From Ophiodon elongatus (lineage: Eukaryota > Chordata > Actinopteri > Perciformes > Hexagrammidae): a DNA stretch of 64,000 bases. The position numbers were made by a program, and so were the translations under genes. Below the pieces are notes generated by a model. The model saw only the letters and a list, made by a program, of their open reading frames with translations, searched no databases and was not told the DNA's origin. Below, piece after piece: positions 25,601 through 36,257 of the stretch. The stretch's first letter is position 1, and each line of letters starts with the position of its first letter. Location of the stretch: positions 193,501 through 257,500 of the forward strand of contig JACSYO010000551.1 of the NCBI GenBank assembly GCA_016806645.1, in the 5' to 3' direction.

Positions 25601-26429
25601 TATGTTCTTTTCTGTGCTGTGACTTTTATCTATGTGCCTTGGAACTTCATGTAAAATCATGTGATGAAATCAATGTACAGCAAAACAACATTGTGACCAA
25701 ACAACCAAAGGCCTTTGTACTGTGCAGACATGTTGGTCACGAGAACATAATGGAGAGTATATCATTTTTAGTTCTATATTTCCCCAGCTTATATAGCTTA
25801 TGTTTGTGTGATATAATGTCAGAAGCAGATGTTTATTTGTGACTGTTGCATAGAATATAATGTGATCATTGATTGTAATGGACAGGCCAATGTCCTCGTC
25901 TCTGCAATTAAAATGCAGTTAAGTTTCTGCTCCCATGGTCAACCCTGTGTATTTGTGTGTCAATGGATGTGCATCTGTAGCGTTTGTGATTAATGTGCGT
26001 TTGTGATATGCAACTTGAATATCATTTCCACTGTGTATTTCCCCCTAGGAATGCAATCCTTGGAGGAACTCCAAATTTGTCCTTCATCCCTAAACACATC
26101 ACGCAGAATACACTATGTTGTATACAGATGGTACCCAAGGGGACTATGTGAATTCCAGCATTTCTCAAGGGGCTGTGAACTCCCAAACAGAACAGTTAAA
26201 TCTCATCAATTATTCTGTAACAACTTAGCTCAAAGTTGGACAAAGAGAGGAGAACACCTGAGTTTAGCAAAAAAAATAAATAAATACAGCAAACACCACA
26301 ACTAAAACCAAAAGGGTGAAAGCAGGGGGAGGGGGGAGAGAGGACATGTGTTGGGGGTAGTTTTGAGCTGAGGTCGAGGGATGGACTGTATATAAGAAAG
26401 GGGACGTTGTCACTGTGAGGTTCTGAAGC
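22601..26429. other. No gene recognised
   Basis: Apart from the repeat at 23590-23790, this is AT-rich DNA without recognisable coding exons. AATAAA at about 25497 could end a very long sstr2 transcript. Confidence 0.4.
23590..23790. repeat. Dispersed fish repeat
   Basis: CTCAACAACTATTGGATGGA and GATCCCCAGAGGATGAA are motifs I recognise from many teleost introns; class unknown. Confidence 0.45.
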
Positions 26430-26530
26430 CTCGAGTTCAGCATTTTGGCCGTCGCCATCTTGTTTTTTTGCCACAAGAAGTGACACTTTAAGGCACATCG
26501 GCTTCACTTTTCAGACCCGGAGGTTACTAC
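26430..26530 (+). mobile_element. Internally deleted relative of the 27880-28615 element
   Basis: Has the same two ends (GCATTTTGGCCGTCGCCATC and GGCTTCACTTTTCAGACC) about 60 bp apart, so the interior is missing. Confidence 0.55.
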
Positions 26531-26935
26531 ACCTGAGTAGTCCTGTTTAGACAGGGTCTTCCCATTGCATACCATAAAAGTTGTTATGATAAGCAAATGT
26601 CTCACACTGTTCTCATGTTTACTTTCACTGAAATTAAATATTTTAACTCACATTGTAAGCATTGAGTTGCTGATTAGCAAATAGGTTGTGTAGTCTAGGT
26701 TAACAGCAGGCAAAGCAGCCAATCTCTACTGCTGAGGATTCAGTTCCACTGTCAAAACAAGAAATGCATTCTGTAATGAATGTCGTGCTTGGGGGTGTTT
26801 TAATTGTGGTGGTGGTGGCTGCAGCAGGTGAGAGGATGGTAATGAAGATTCTGGGAGAGTCAAGTTTGAATGTCAACGGAGAAAATGTCAGCAGACGCAG
26901 TTCACTAAGTAAGGTCACCAATAGATTTATTATAA

Positions 26936-27220
26936 ATGGTAAATGGACTGTACTTGTATCACGCACCTCTTATCATCCGAGCACTCAAAGTGCTTTAACA
27001 CTACATGACATCATATACTGATGGGAGGGGCTATCATGCACCTGCCATCAGGACTATCTAATCATTCACACCCAATCAACTTGCGGGAGCAATTTGGGCT
27101 TAAATGTCTTGTCCACATCTTGCCCAAAGACACAACAACATGGACAAGCGCAGCCGGGGATCAAACCACCGATCCTCTGATCGAAGGACGCCCCTGCTCA
27201 CCACTAAGCCGCAGGTCAGC
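26936..27220 (-). mobile_element. tRNA-derived SINE
   Basis: On the minus strand it starts with a tRNA-like head (TTAGTGGTGAGCAGG, then GGTTTGATCCCC) and ends with the tail seen on + as TAAATGGACTGTACTTGTAT, a common fish SINE 3' end. Confidence 0.7.
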
Positions 27221-27879
27221 AGAGCTGCACTTCGCCAAAGCCTTCATATGTGATCAAGCATCTGTTTTTTATGACCTTTTCAATAACCAGACAGAACAAA
27301 TGACTCATTAAACTACTCCTGAAAAACCTTTTGAAAAGTTCTGTTGCATAACATGGACTTAAAGTAGAACAAAGTGAGAGCAAGTGGGCCTGACTAGCAT
27401 CAATTTATGAAAAACTGAATGCAGCATAGCGCGAGGTAATTATACAGGGTGGGAAAGGACAAAGGTTCAAGTGAAACCCCTCCAAGCAAAGACAAAGTCA
27501 TGTTTTCAGCTTGACCAGCACATTATTTTCTTTTTCTTCTTAAAGATCTTCATACACCCAAAGAGCATTTTGAAAAATGAACACCAACAAGGCTGGCGTT
27601 ACAGGCTTAGCTCTCGTGATGGATATTCGTCATGCAGCACTTGAACCTTACAGGGAAATAATTCTGTTAAAGCTCACGTTTTACTCCCACTACTCATCAT
27701 GTTAGCAGTGTGGGCGTCCATTTTTCTTTACATAATGGATGTTAATTCTCTTCATTAAACATGCAGTGGCGCAAAGTAGATGTGAACACTGGCACATTAT
27801 CAACTTGATATATCTAACGAGTTAGTAAACAGCTGTTTATTTAGACATTCAGCTGATACCATACACTGTGTAGAAGAAG

Positions 27880-28615
27880 TGGAGATTTTGGTTTCGGAGC
27901 ATTTTGGGCCGTCGCCATCTTGGTTTTTTTTTGCAACCAGAGGTGTCACGAGAGGGTGGAGCTAAGTACAACCGAACGATGAATAAGACATTTACAAGCA
28001 ACCAAAATGTTAAGTGTAACTTTTATGAACTGACAACACACTGGGAAAAGGGTTAAAGTTGTGAGACAAAACCATTCTGACCTGTCAATCACCTTGTAGC
28101 CCCGCCCTAAAGCATCCCCTGCTTTATGGTCTGTTTGACTCTAAATGACCATAATTTACTAAATGAACATCATGCTGTATTGAAGAAGACTTGAAACTAG
28201 AGATTGAGACATAAACTCATGTTTACAATGTTTACTGAGGGAATAAATCAAGAGAGAAGTAGAGTCATTTTCTATAGACTTCTATACAACCAGAGGAGTC
28301 GCCCCCTGGTGGTCAGGAGAGAGAATGCAGCTTTAACACATGAAGCTTTGACTTCTATACAACCAGAGGAGTCGCCCCCTGGTGGTCAGGAGAGAGAATG
28401 CAGCTTTAACACATGAAGCTTTGACTTCTATACAACCAGAGGAGTCGCCCCCTGGTGGTCAGGAGAGAGAATGCAGCTTTAACACATGAAGCTTTGACTT
28501 CTATACAACCAGAGGAGTCGCCCATCTGGCGGCAATTAGAAAGAATGCAGGATTAAGGCACGTTTGCATTGGCTTCCCTTTTTAGACCAGGAGGATACAG
28601 AGCATTAACATTCAT
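27880..28615 (+). mobile_element. Teleost dispersed element with internal 73-bp tandem expansion
   Basis: Starts near GCATTTTGGGCCGTCGCCAT and ends near GGCTTCCCTTTTTAGACCAG, both recurring fish repeat ends. From 28278 a 73-bp unit (ACTTCTATACAACCAGAGGA...) is present four times at exact 73-bp spacing (28278, 28351, 28424, 28497), the last copy diverged. Transposon class unknown to me. Confidence 0.65.
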
Positions 28616-31600
28616 CTGGACTTTGTGGCAATTGGATGAATATCAAGGCTGATATTGACTCTGCTTTTTCCTCTGTTTTGGTCCCCACTAACTCTGGAGA
28701 GAAATATCACACTCTAAAACACCGTAGAGCTGAGTGCGAATGCAGAATTGTGGTATAATTATTTATAGGTTCATCGCTATGAGCGACCACTTTTACATAC
28801 GAGTAGTCATGTGATCCATTGTTAATTCAAACATATTTTGATTATAGCTGATTTAATTACTATTCTTTTAAACTGACAAAGTAAAACCGTTGACTCGGAT
28901 GAATTCATGACAGGGAACAAATAGATGCGTCTTGACCCGCTGGTTCACATGATAGCATCATCGCACACATCCCGGTCTGTTTGATCCAACAAAGACAGCG
29001 TTGCTCCGTGGTCGAGTACACATGTCAGGGGAGCGCTGCACAGCAGGTGGCGCTCATCCTTTGATCAGACATGTCCATACAATGCTCTCTTTATTCGATC
29101 CACTCTAAACCCTTTCCCTGGGACTCGTTCCAGCCCAACACGCCTCATCCTCTCGCACTCCATCCTCACCTCAAGTCGGAACACCTTGATTCCTGCCGAG
29201 GCTCCGCCTCCCTTGCAGAGAGTGGGAGGATCAGGAGCGATTCCCACGAGATGAAGGCGGTAATCACGAGAGCTTGTTTCAGTCCGTGACAAGTACCCAG
29301 AGATTAGGTTGGTCCTAATTGTTGATCCTGCACTGAACGATTGTCTTTTCAAATACTGTAAGCTGTCTCCACCTACTGGTGGGGTTCTAGTATTGTTGGA
29401 GTGAGTGTAACGTGTAGACTCCAGTCTGTCCTTCTGGTTATGAAATGATGCCAGGAAAAGATAACGTTCCTCAAAGCAGTTTTGTGGCTCGCACTCTCGG
29501 ACCCAAACTTCTCTTTGTAACTCTCAAATAAATCATCGTTCCCTGTGATTTACCATTTGGTGTAAATAAAAACTACAAATATTGAACCTTGTTGACGTAA
29601 ATATTTCAGTCAATCAAGACTTTTGAGAAATGCACTTCTTTTTTGACTCCCCTAACTTTTGGCATAGGTAGCCAAATGGCTCATGATTTATAAAATGTTT
29701 TACTCAGTTGAACTGGCTTCCCTTTCTCCTTTTTCTGAATTTGCCTACCCATCTGCAGCAAGTCTATTCTGGGTGTTCAGGTTTCTGAAGCTGGTCGTGG
29801 TATGATCCATAATCAGAATAAACAAACCATCCTTCCTCTGCGGATCTCTTCTACTGGTGAGCAGCAATATGCATATTCAAATAGGCATGTTTTGACACGT
29901 GATATGTTTGCATATCAAATGTATGGAACATAAAAAGCTAGGCAAACAAACTCATTGCATTTGTGTGTATACCTAACCTTCCTTTTCTTATTTTCTTGGA
30001 TGTCTATTTCCCACAAAATATTGAATTCACAATATGAATAAATGTGACTTGCTTATGCCTGTATATGTTTATGCGTATTTGCCTTTTTGTATTCGTTCCT
30101 CCAACTGCCCATTATAGATGTCATCAATAAAGTTTCATCTAAGTTAATCTGCAATATTTCAGCACAGGTGAGAGTGAATGCATTATGTGAAGAAGCTTTT
30201 GGTTTCACTGTGACTCACCGTGGAGTCAAGTCATAATTGTACTTCCTCAAATTAAACTTCAAACTTTTCTTCTAGATTCACATTCAGATGGTCTCACTTA
30301 TTTACCTGCTGAGGTACATCCTGTATCTTCATTTGCTCAGAATAATAACTATCTGTTAGTATCATTCCATTTCAGAGGTTCAGTGTTCAAACAGCGTTCG
30401 TTTCACTTGTTTTTCAGTTTTTCTGCTAAGATTTGCACGTATCAGTAACAGCGTGTCAAAATAAACGTCCCGTCACCGCAGGAAGTTAGGTTTAGGCAAC
30501 AAGAAACTTTGTTAGGTGTTAGAGAGAGCGTGGTAGATGTTAACGTGACTACCATGTGACCAACAATTGACGGGACAAAATCTTAACGTTTACTATTAAT
30601 TTTGCAAGTGTAGACAAACCGCCGCCCCCATGGACAGAAGGCCTGTGTTCGTTTGACCTTTGTGTTTACTGCATTTGTCATTCACATTCAGAGGGGAATG
30701 TATTTCCCTGCATTACATTTGCTTTTTCGTCATAACACAAATAAGTTTAGAATCAAAGTCTGCGTAAGATAGAGAAGGTCGGGGTGGACGGGTGAGTCCA
30801 ACGAACACAGGACTTGCACCCAGGAGACCTCTGTCTCTGTCCCCTGTGAAACCAACAGTCAACATGGACTCATTTCCACCGCGACCTTTAACGTCATGTC
30901 CATAACTTCAGTTACAAAAGCAGAAAGAGTTATTTTAAGCTTAACCCGAGATCTTACTGAACCTCACGAGTAGTTGTTTGGTTTACATTCACAACGCTGA
31001 CCGTGTGTTCAACACCGTGACCCACATCTTCTCCTGGATTGTGGTTTGTAGGTGTGACTGCAGACCAAGGGTCAGTCCTGCAGAGCTCTAGCTCCACTTG
31101 TTTGTGGGAAGCTGGTGAGGGATCATGTCCTAATCAGTGCATTAGTAACTTCTGCTCATTGATCATGTACAAAGTCAGAGAAAGTTGACTACTTTTTATA
31201 TGTTGCGCGCACGTATGCGTGGCGGTTGTGGTTACCGTTTGATGACTTGATGCCTCATATACGACATATTGTAACCATGAATTATGTCTAGCCAATGCCA
31301 AATGTCAAAGTAGTGAATGGTTGATTCTGGTCCGTCATTAATATCCATAACTCTGAGACCCTTTATGTCCTCTTCACTACTCACGGCCCGACTGCACCTG
31401 CTGCTGTTTTAAATGTTACAAAGCAGAACCAAATCCGTCCGCTGTGAAACAAAACTAACACCTTCCATTCTTGTCGGGCCCAGAATTTCCGTTATCTTGG
31501 AACAGCTGCTCAGCCGACCCTCCGTGAACCTGTCGGAGGGACAGAGCAGCGCATCGCTGGAAGCCTGAAGCTTTTGTGTTCAAGTGCTTTCACAATCTAC

Positions 31601-32072
31601 CATTATTGTCTTTTCTGATTTCCTCTGCCTTCACTTCATAAAAATAGATTGCATGATGACAGTAGGTTTAGTTGCGCAAACAGGCCCTTTGTGACACTTC
31701 TTTAATAGTATTATATGTGGCTGCCCCTTTAATTGAATGCTACACAGAACAATTAGGACTGATTAAGGGAATTAAAAATAAAGCTGTGCAAGGCTTAATA
31801 TGAAAATCTAATTTATGAACCATTTTGAACTTCCCTAACTTCAGGTGTTCATGCTCTGTTTAAAACTAAGCTGCACAGGGCCGGTGAGATCCTGGTTCCT
31901 ATGAGAACGGAAGCCAAGCTGCTCAGTGTGAGAGTAAAAGCGCTGATGTGGAACTGCCGACAGTTTCACACCGAGAGGAAAGTGGGTTTAGTTCTATATT
32001 CCAAGCGCATAAATAACAATGAGTCACTGTGGTCTCTGTTTATGTGAACTGTACCTTAAGCCTGATACACTG
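28616..32072. other. No gene recognised
   Basis: Intergenic. It contains a GGTTAGGTTTAGGCAAC-type fragment near 30485-30520 and the block at 30770-30905 shared with 1835-1945. No coding exon recognised. Confidence 0.4.
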
Positions 32073-32207
32073 CGGGCGACAGTGGTTCAGTGGTGAGCAG
32101 GGTTGTCCTTCAATCAGAGAATCGTCGGTTCGATGCCCGACTCCACTCGTCCATGTCCATGTGTCCTTAACCCTGAATGGGTAGGAATGATTAGATAGTC
32201 CTTATAG
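32073..32207 (+). mobile_element. tRNA-derived SINE, 5' half (split by hAT copy 1)
   Basis: Contains an A box-like TGGTTCAGTGGTGAGCAGG and a B box-like GGTTCGATGCCC in tRNA spacing, followed by a SINE body. It stops at the CCTTATAG duplication and continues after the hAT element at 33717. Confidence 0.7.
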
Positions 32208-32645
32208 CATCGTACGGCCCGAGGGAGGTCAATGGGAAATTAGGAATAAAACGTAAATAAGTGTACATGATGCACATTATACAGCTGCATTGCTTTTATT
32301 TTGAAGGCGACTGCTGCCGTTTTTTTTCTCAATTTCTGTACTTATCAAAAGATTGATACAGAGAGTGTAGAGTTTTTAACTAAACATGGACTTCTAAGTA
32401 TTTATTTACTGAAGTCGAAGGTAAAGCCGTGTGCTCAGTTTGTGGAGAACAGGTCTCAGTGTTAAGGATTACAAAGTGAATCTCCATTATGAGACAAAAC
32501 ACGCGGAGCAACACAACAATGCTCATTTTTGGTTCAGAAGATGTTGTTTCTCTTTGGATCTACCTCCATATGTAAACAAACATTCTCTGTGATAAAGTTT
32601 AACAAATACAGATCCTCTCTCACTGACGATCACCTGTCAGCTGTC

Positions 32646-33090
32646 CTTCTCATATCCACCTCAGACATTCTACCTTCACATATCCACCTCAGACATTCTA
32701 CCTTCTCATATCCACCTCAGACATTCTACCTTCTCATATCCACCTCAGACATTCTACCTTCTCATATCCACCTCAGACATTCTACCTTCTCATATCCACC
32801 TCAGACATTCTACCTTCACATATCCACCTCAGACATTCTACCTTCACATATCCACCTCAGACATTCTACCTTCACATATCCACCTCAGACATTCTACCTT
32901 CACATATCCACCTCAGACATTCTACCTTCTCATATCCACCTCAGACATTCTACCTTCACATATCCACCTCAGACATTCTACCTTCTCATATCCACCTCAG
33001 ACGTTCTACCTTCACATATCCACCTCAGACATTCTACCTTCACAATATCCACCTCAGACATTCTACCTTCTCATATCCACCTCAGACATT
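32646..33090 (+). repeat. 28-bp minisatellite, 16 copies, inside hAT copy 1
   Basis: Sixteen tandem units built on CATATCCACCTCAGACATTC plus CTACCTTC. The unit is not a multiple of three, yet no frame is closed, so an artefactual 189-residue ORF reads through all three frames in turn. Confidence 0.9.
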
Positions 33091-33349
33091 CAGCCTGACT
33101 TCAGAGCTTCGTTCAAGCCCAACACAGACAAGGTTTCTCACACTGAACTGGAAAACAGAAAATGAAAATTTGATTGCAGAAACTTGATCCCAGTCAGTGT
33201 TTTATTATATATGGATATTTAATATGTATATTTGTTTGGATCATTATTCCTGCTGCAGATGTTTAAGGTGGAGCTTATTTTAACTCCTTTATACACTGTT
33301 GTTCAGTTTGGGAAGTTAGGATGGGTTTGAAAAAATAAATCTTTAAAAT

Positions 33350-33545
33350 TGTATTGTGCAAAGTAACTCGTAACTAAAGCTGTCAGACAAATGTAGTGGA
33401 GTAAAAAGTACAATATTTCTCTCTGAGATGTAATGGAGTGGAAGTACAAAGTTGAATAAAATAGAAATACTCAAGTAAAGTACCTTGAATTTGTACTTAA
33501 GTACAGTACTTAAGTAATTATACTTTTTTACATTCCACCACTGAT
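33350..33545 (-). repeat. AAGTA-rich fish repeat nested in hAT copy 1
   Basis: Minus strand carries the ACTTGAGTATTTCTATTTTA and CTCCACTACATTTGTCTGAC motifs of a repeat common in teleosts. The same block is in hAT copy 2 (38245-38445), so it was captured before the hAT copies separated. Confidence 0.6.
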
Positions 33546-33716
33546 CATGACATTCACTCTTACCACTCACAGCTTATCAAAACCATAAAATGTACTGCTT
33601 TTTATAAAGAGGAGGAATAATGTTGAGCAGGATTGAGTTCAGTCTATTGGTCCGGCCCTCCACAACAGTGCTTGTTTCTCATGTGGCCACTTGGGGAAAA
33701 TAATTGCCCACCCCTG

Positions 33717-33790
33717 CCTTATAGCCTCTGATATCAGTGTGTGAATGGGTGAACAACATGTAATGTAAAAGCGCTTTGAGTGGATTTACA
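33717..33790 (+). mobile_element. tRNA-derived SINE, 3' half
   Basis: The segment TGTGTGAATGGGTGAA...AAAGCGCTTTGAGTGG matches, in reverse complement, the bodies of the SINEs at 26936-27220 and 35590-35835, so it is the continuation of the 32073-32207 piece. Confidence 0.65.
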
Positions 33791-34750
33791 AACATCGATA
33801 GTTCTCCTTATATTTAGGATAATTTGTGAAAAATAAATTTGAATACATATGAAAAAAAAGAAAAAAACTTTTAGAGGTGGAATGATACGGTGAATGGACA
33901 TCAACTGTGTGAAATCAAGTGGTGACAGTGATTCTAATTCAAAATACTTCACGGTCAATAGGACTTTAAATTATTTTTATTTTATTAGATATTTTGATTT
34001 GTCAGGAAAAGCACACGTGTGAGCTTCATTAAGGGCCTCAGTAACCTCCTGTGAGCCGGCATGCACAATAACAGGATGTTGGAACTGGAGAACCTAAATG
34101 GAACGTAGCTGGTGTTAAAATGATTCATTACACTTCTTGCTATGACGTGCCAAAACTGAAAAAAAGGGGGGGGGCTCTGTGCCTGGATCTCACAGTAGTT
34201 GAGCTTTTTGGCCATCATACACTTTATTTACAAGACAAATGTGGTGGAAATGAATCCTTTTAACCTCCTTGTGAGAAATGATGGAGACTATGGTGGCAAG
34301 TTTTACTTTGCAACGTCTGCATGTGCACAATGTCAAAGTTAAGCCATACAGTTACATCTAAAAAGAACAATATGATACACTGCACCTTGCATGGAGCCTG
34401 GTGGTGTTACCTTCCTCTCGAGGTAGAAGGTGACAGGAAAACTCAGGAGGGATTCATTTCTAGAAGTATTCTGTTGATATCTACATGATATTGGGAGAAG
34501 ATTAGACCACAACCTCAAACGTCAAGCTAGCGTTTCAACTCACAGGGCCCATGACACTTGACAGAGCATCCTTGTAGTTATTTAGGTCCATTTGTAGGAA
34601 TTAGTTTAAAATTTGACAGTTAAGTATATTTTCTGTTGATTATTATCAAAACGTCCCAAATACTGAACATCCTGCAGGGATTCAGTGTTGAATCACAACA
34701 GTCCAGAGGGGTGAATACTCTTCATAGACTTTTCTATATTAGTCTAACGT

Positions 34751-34756
34751 CGTGTG

Positions 34757-34804
<48 letters not shown>

Positions 34805-34822
34805 CGTGTGCGTGCGTGTACG
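34751..34822. repeat. (GT)n microsatellite
   Basis: GT repeats with GC interruptions. Confidence 0.95.
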
Positions 34823-34919
34823 GTAGGGGGGATTCTCCTCACACACGGGGGGGAGGGGGGGTGCCCACATCAGGAAGTGCGTTCGTACCCAAATGAGCTA
34901 CCATGCTGAAATACAGGCC

Positions 34920-34960
34920 CCTCTCTCTCTCTCTCTCTCTCTCTTTCTCTATCTCTCTAT
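34920..34960. repeat. (CT)n microsatellite
   Basis: CT repeat directly upstream of a candidate 3' splice site at 34971. Confidence 0.9.
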
Positions 34961-34971
34961 CTCATCTTCAG

Positions 34972-35008
34972 ACCGAGGATTCTCCCACCACATCTCCATC
35001 TCTCCCAG
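34972..35008 (+). other. Candidate 5' non-coding exon of tnfrsf13b
   Basis: A 37-nt segment bounded by a polypyrimidine tract plus TCATCTTCAG and by CTCCCAG|GTGAGTGA, upstream of tnfrsf13b exon 1. It has no ATG. The pyrimidine tract is also a CT microsatellite, so the acceptor may be chance. Confidence 0.25.
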
Positions 35009-35589
35009 GTGAGTGATCCCTCTGCGCATCCTTCTCAGCCCGTACAGCGGGTCACATGGGACAACCACCCGTGGCCTTTTCAGTATCTGCAGCGGTGAGA
35101 CTCAAACCCTCGACTTTAGCCAGCTTTGTCAGAGTTTCTAACTAGTGCGGTGAACGCAGGAGCCGAAGCTCGTGGCTCCGCGGGGCCTCTCAGAGCACCA
35201 GGGACGCCTTTACTTTGCTGGGAACTGTCTCTACTTACTTCTAACAAATAAAAAGCTTTCTCATAAAAAAAAAACGGGGGGGGGATGAATAGTAAAAAGA
35301 CCGACATCAAAACTCAATAAGCACAAAAATAGATAAATACATGAGAAATAAGGCAGTTATCGTTATGGTTTATATGGAAATAAGCACTTTTGGGGTTTTA
35401 ATAACAGCAAGCATGCAGCATGTGTTTATGATAAGTACACGTTGCGCTGATCATCAGGGTGTGACACATGCACTGTGGTACTGCAGTGGAGGGGGAGGAG
35501 GGTCCCGCGTCTTTCACAGACCGCTGACTAAGCGCGCAGCGGAGCGAGGAGGGCTGCGTTCCAGAACAATAAGACATGATTTCTGACAT

Positions 35590-35835
35590 ATAAATAGACT
35601 GTACTTGTAAAGTGCTTTTCTAGTCTCTCAACCACTCAAAGCTCTTTAACACTACATGTCACCACTCACTCATTCACACCCTGATGACACCATCTTGGCT
35701 AACTAACTATCACACACCTGTGCCGACGGGAGACATATGGGGTCACATCGGCTAGCGGAGCCGGGGATCGAACCGGAGATTGATCCTCTGATTGAAGGAC
35801 GACCCTGCTCACCACTGAGCCACAGTCGCCCATCG
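35590..35835 (-). mobile_element. tRNA-derived SINE
   Basis: Minus strand: GGGCGACTGTGGCTCAGTGG with GGTTCGATCCCC B box, then the same body and GACTGTACTTGTAAAGTGC tail as other copies in the window. Confidence 0.75.
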
Positions 35836-36142
35836 ACCCTGCTTTAGCACAGCACAAACTTGCTTTCTACATCCTCTTGGCAACTTGTGATGATGTCCAA
35901 GGAGCCTCTTGTGGGATGTATCCAGTACATGTACAGTAGGCTACACTGTACTCTACAGTGGACTGAAAGATAAACAGTATATCATCCCGAAATGCTACAT
36001 GTCCAGAAAAAAGGATTACCGTTCACACATCCACCACCGCTATTATTATTATTATTATTATTTATTGTTATAGCAACGCTCATCTTACCATGTACCTCTG
36101 TGCTGTCGTTTGTGTTGGTCAGTGTGAGGGTCATCAGGGCTG

Positions 36143-36257
36143 ATGGGTGGAAGCTGCCATGCGGGTCAGTACTGGGATGCTTTGATCAGGAAATGTATTG
36201 GTTGTGAGGCGGCATGCAGGCAACCACAAGTCCTCGACAAATGCACCGGTTACTGTG
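36143..36257 (+). CDS. tnfrsf13b: tnfrsf13b coding exon 1 (start and CRD1)
   Basis: Reads MGGSCHAGQYWDALIRKC onward with six cysteines to GYC, closely matching TACI CRD1 (CPEEQYWDPLL pattern). The donor is G|GTGAGT at 36258, phase 1. Possible acceptors for an upstream exon end at 36122 or 36137. Confidence 0.82.

Larger units (their letters stand above)
32208..33716 (+). mobile_element. Non-autonomous hAT transposon, copy 1, with 8-bp target duplication
   Basis: A 1509-bp element flanked by perfect duplications CCTTATAG (32200-32207 and 33717-33724). Its right end, read inward on the minus strand, is CAGGGGTGGGCAATTATTTT; the left end is eroded. Internally it keeps remnants of a BED-finger/hAT transposase related to GTF2IRD2-like genes: a CSVCGEQVSVLRITK block, then HYETKHAEQH after a frameshift, joined directly to a C-terminal dimerisation segment (QTFSVIKFNK-RSSLTDDHLS). 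The middle of the transposase is missing. It sits inside a tRNA-type SINE. A 28-bp unit is repeated 16 times in the C-terminal part. Confidence 0.85.

Noticed and set aside
32529..33098. 189-codon ORF on +
   Set aside because: It is a hAT transposase fragment running into a 28-bp array read in all three frames, not a gene.
35116..35310. Small minus-strand ORF near a GC-rich patch
   Set aside because: No family resemblance and the start of the frame is not supported by splice or promoter signals.
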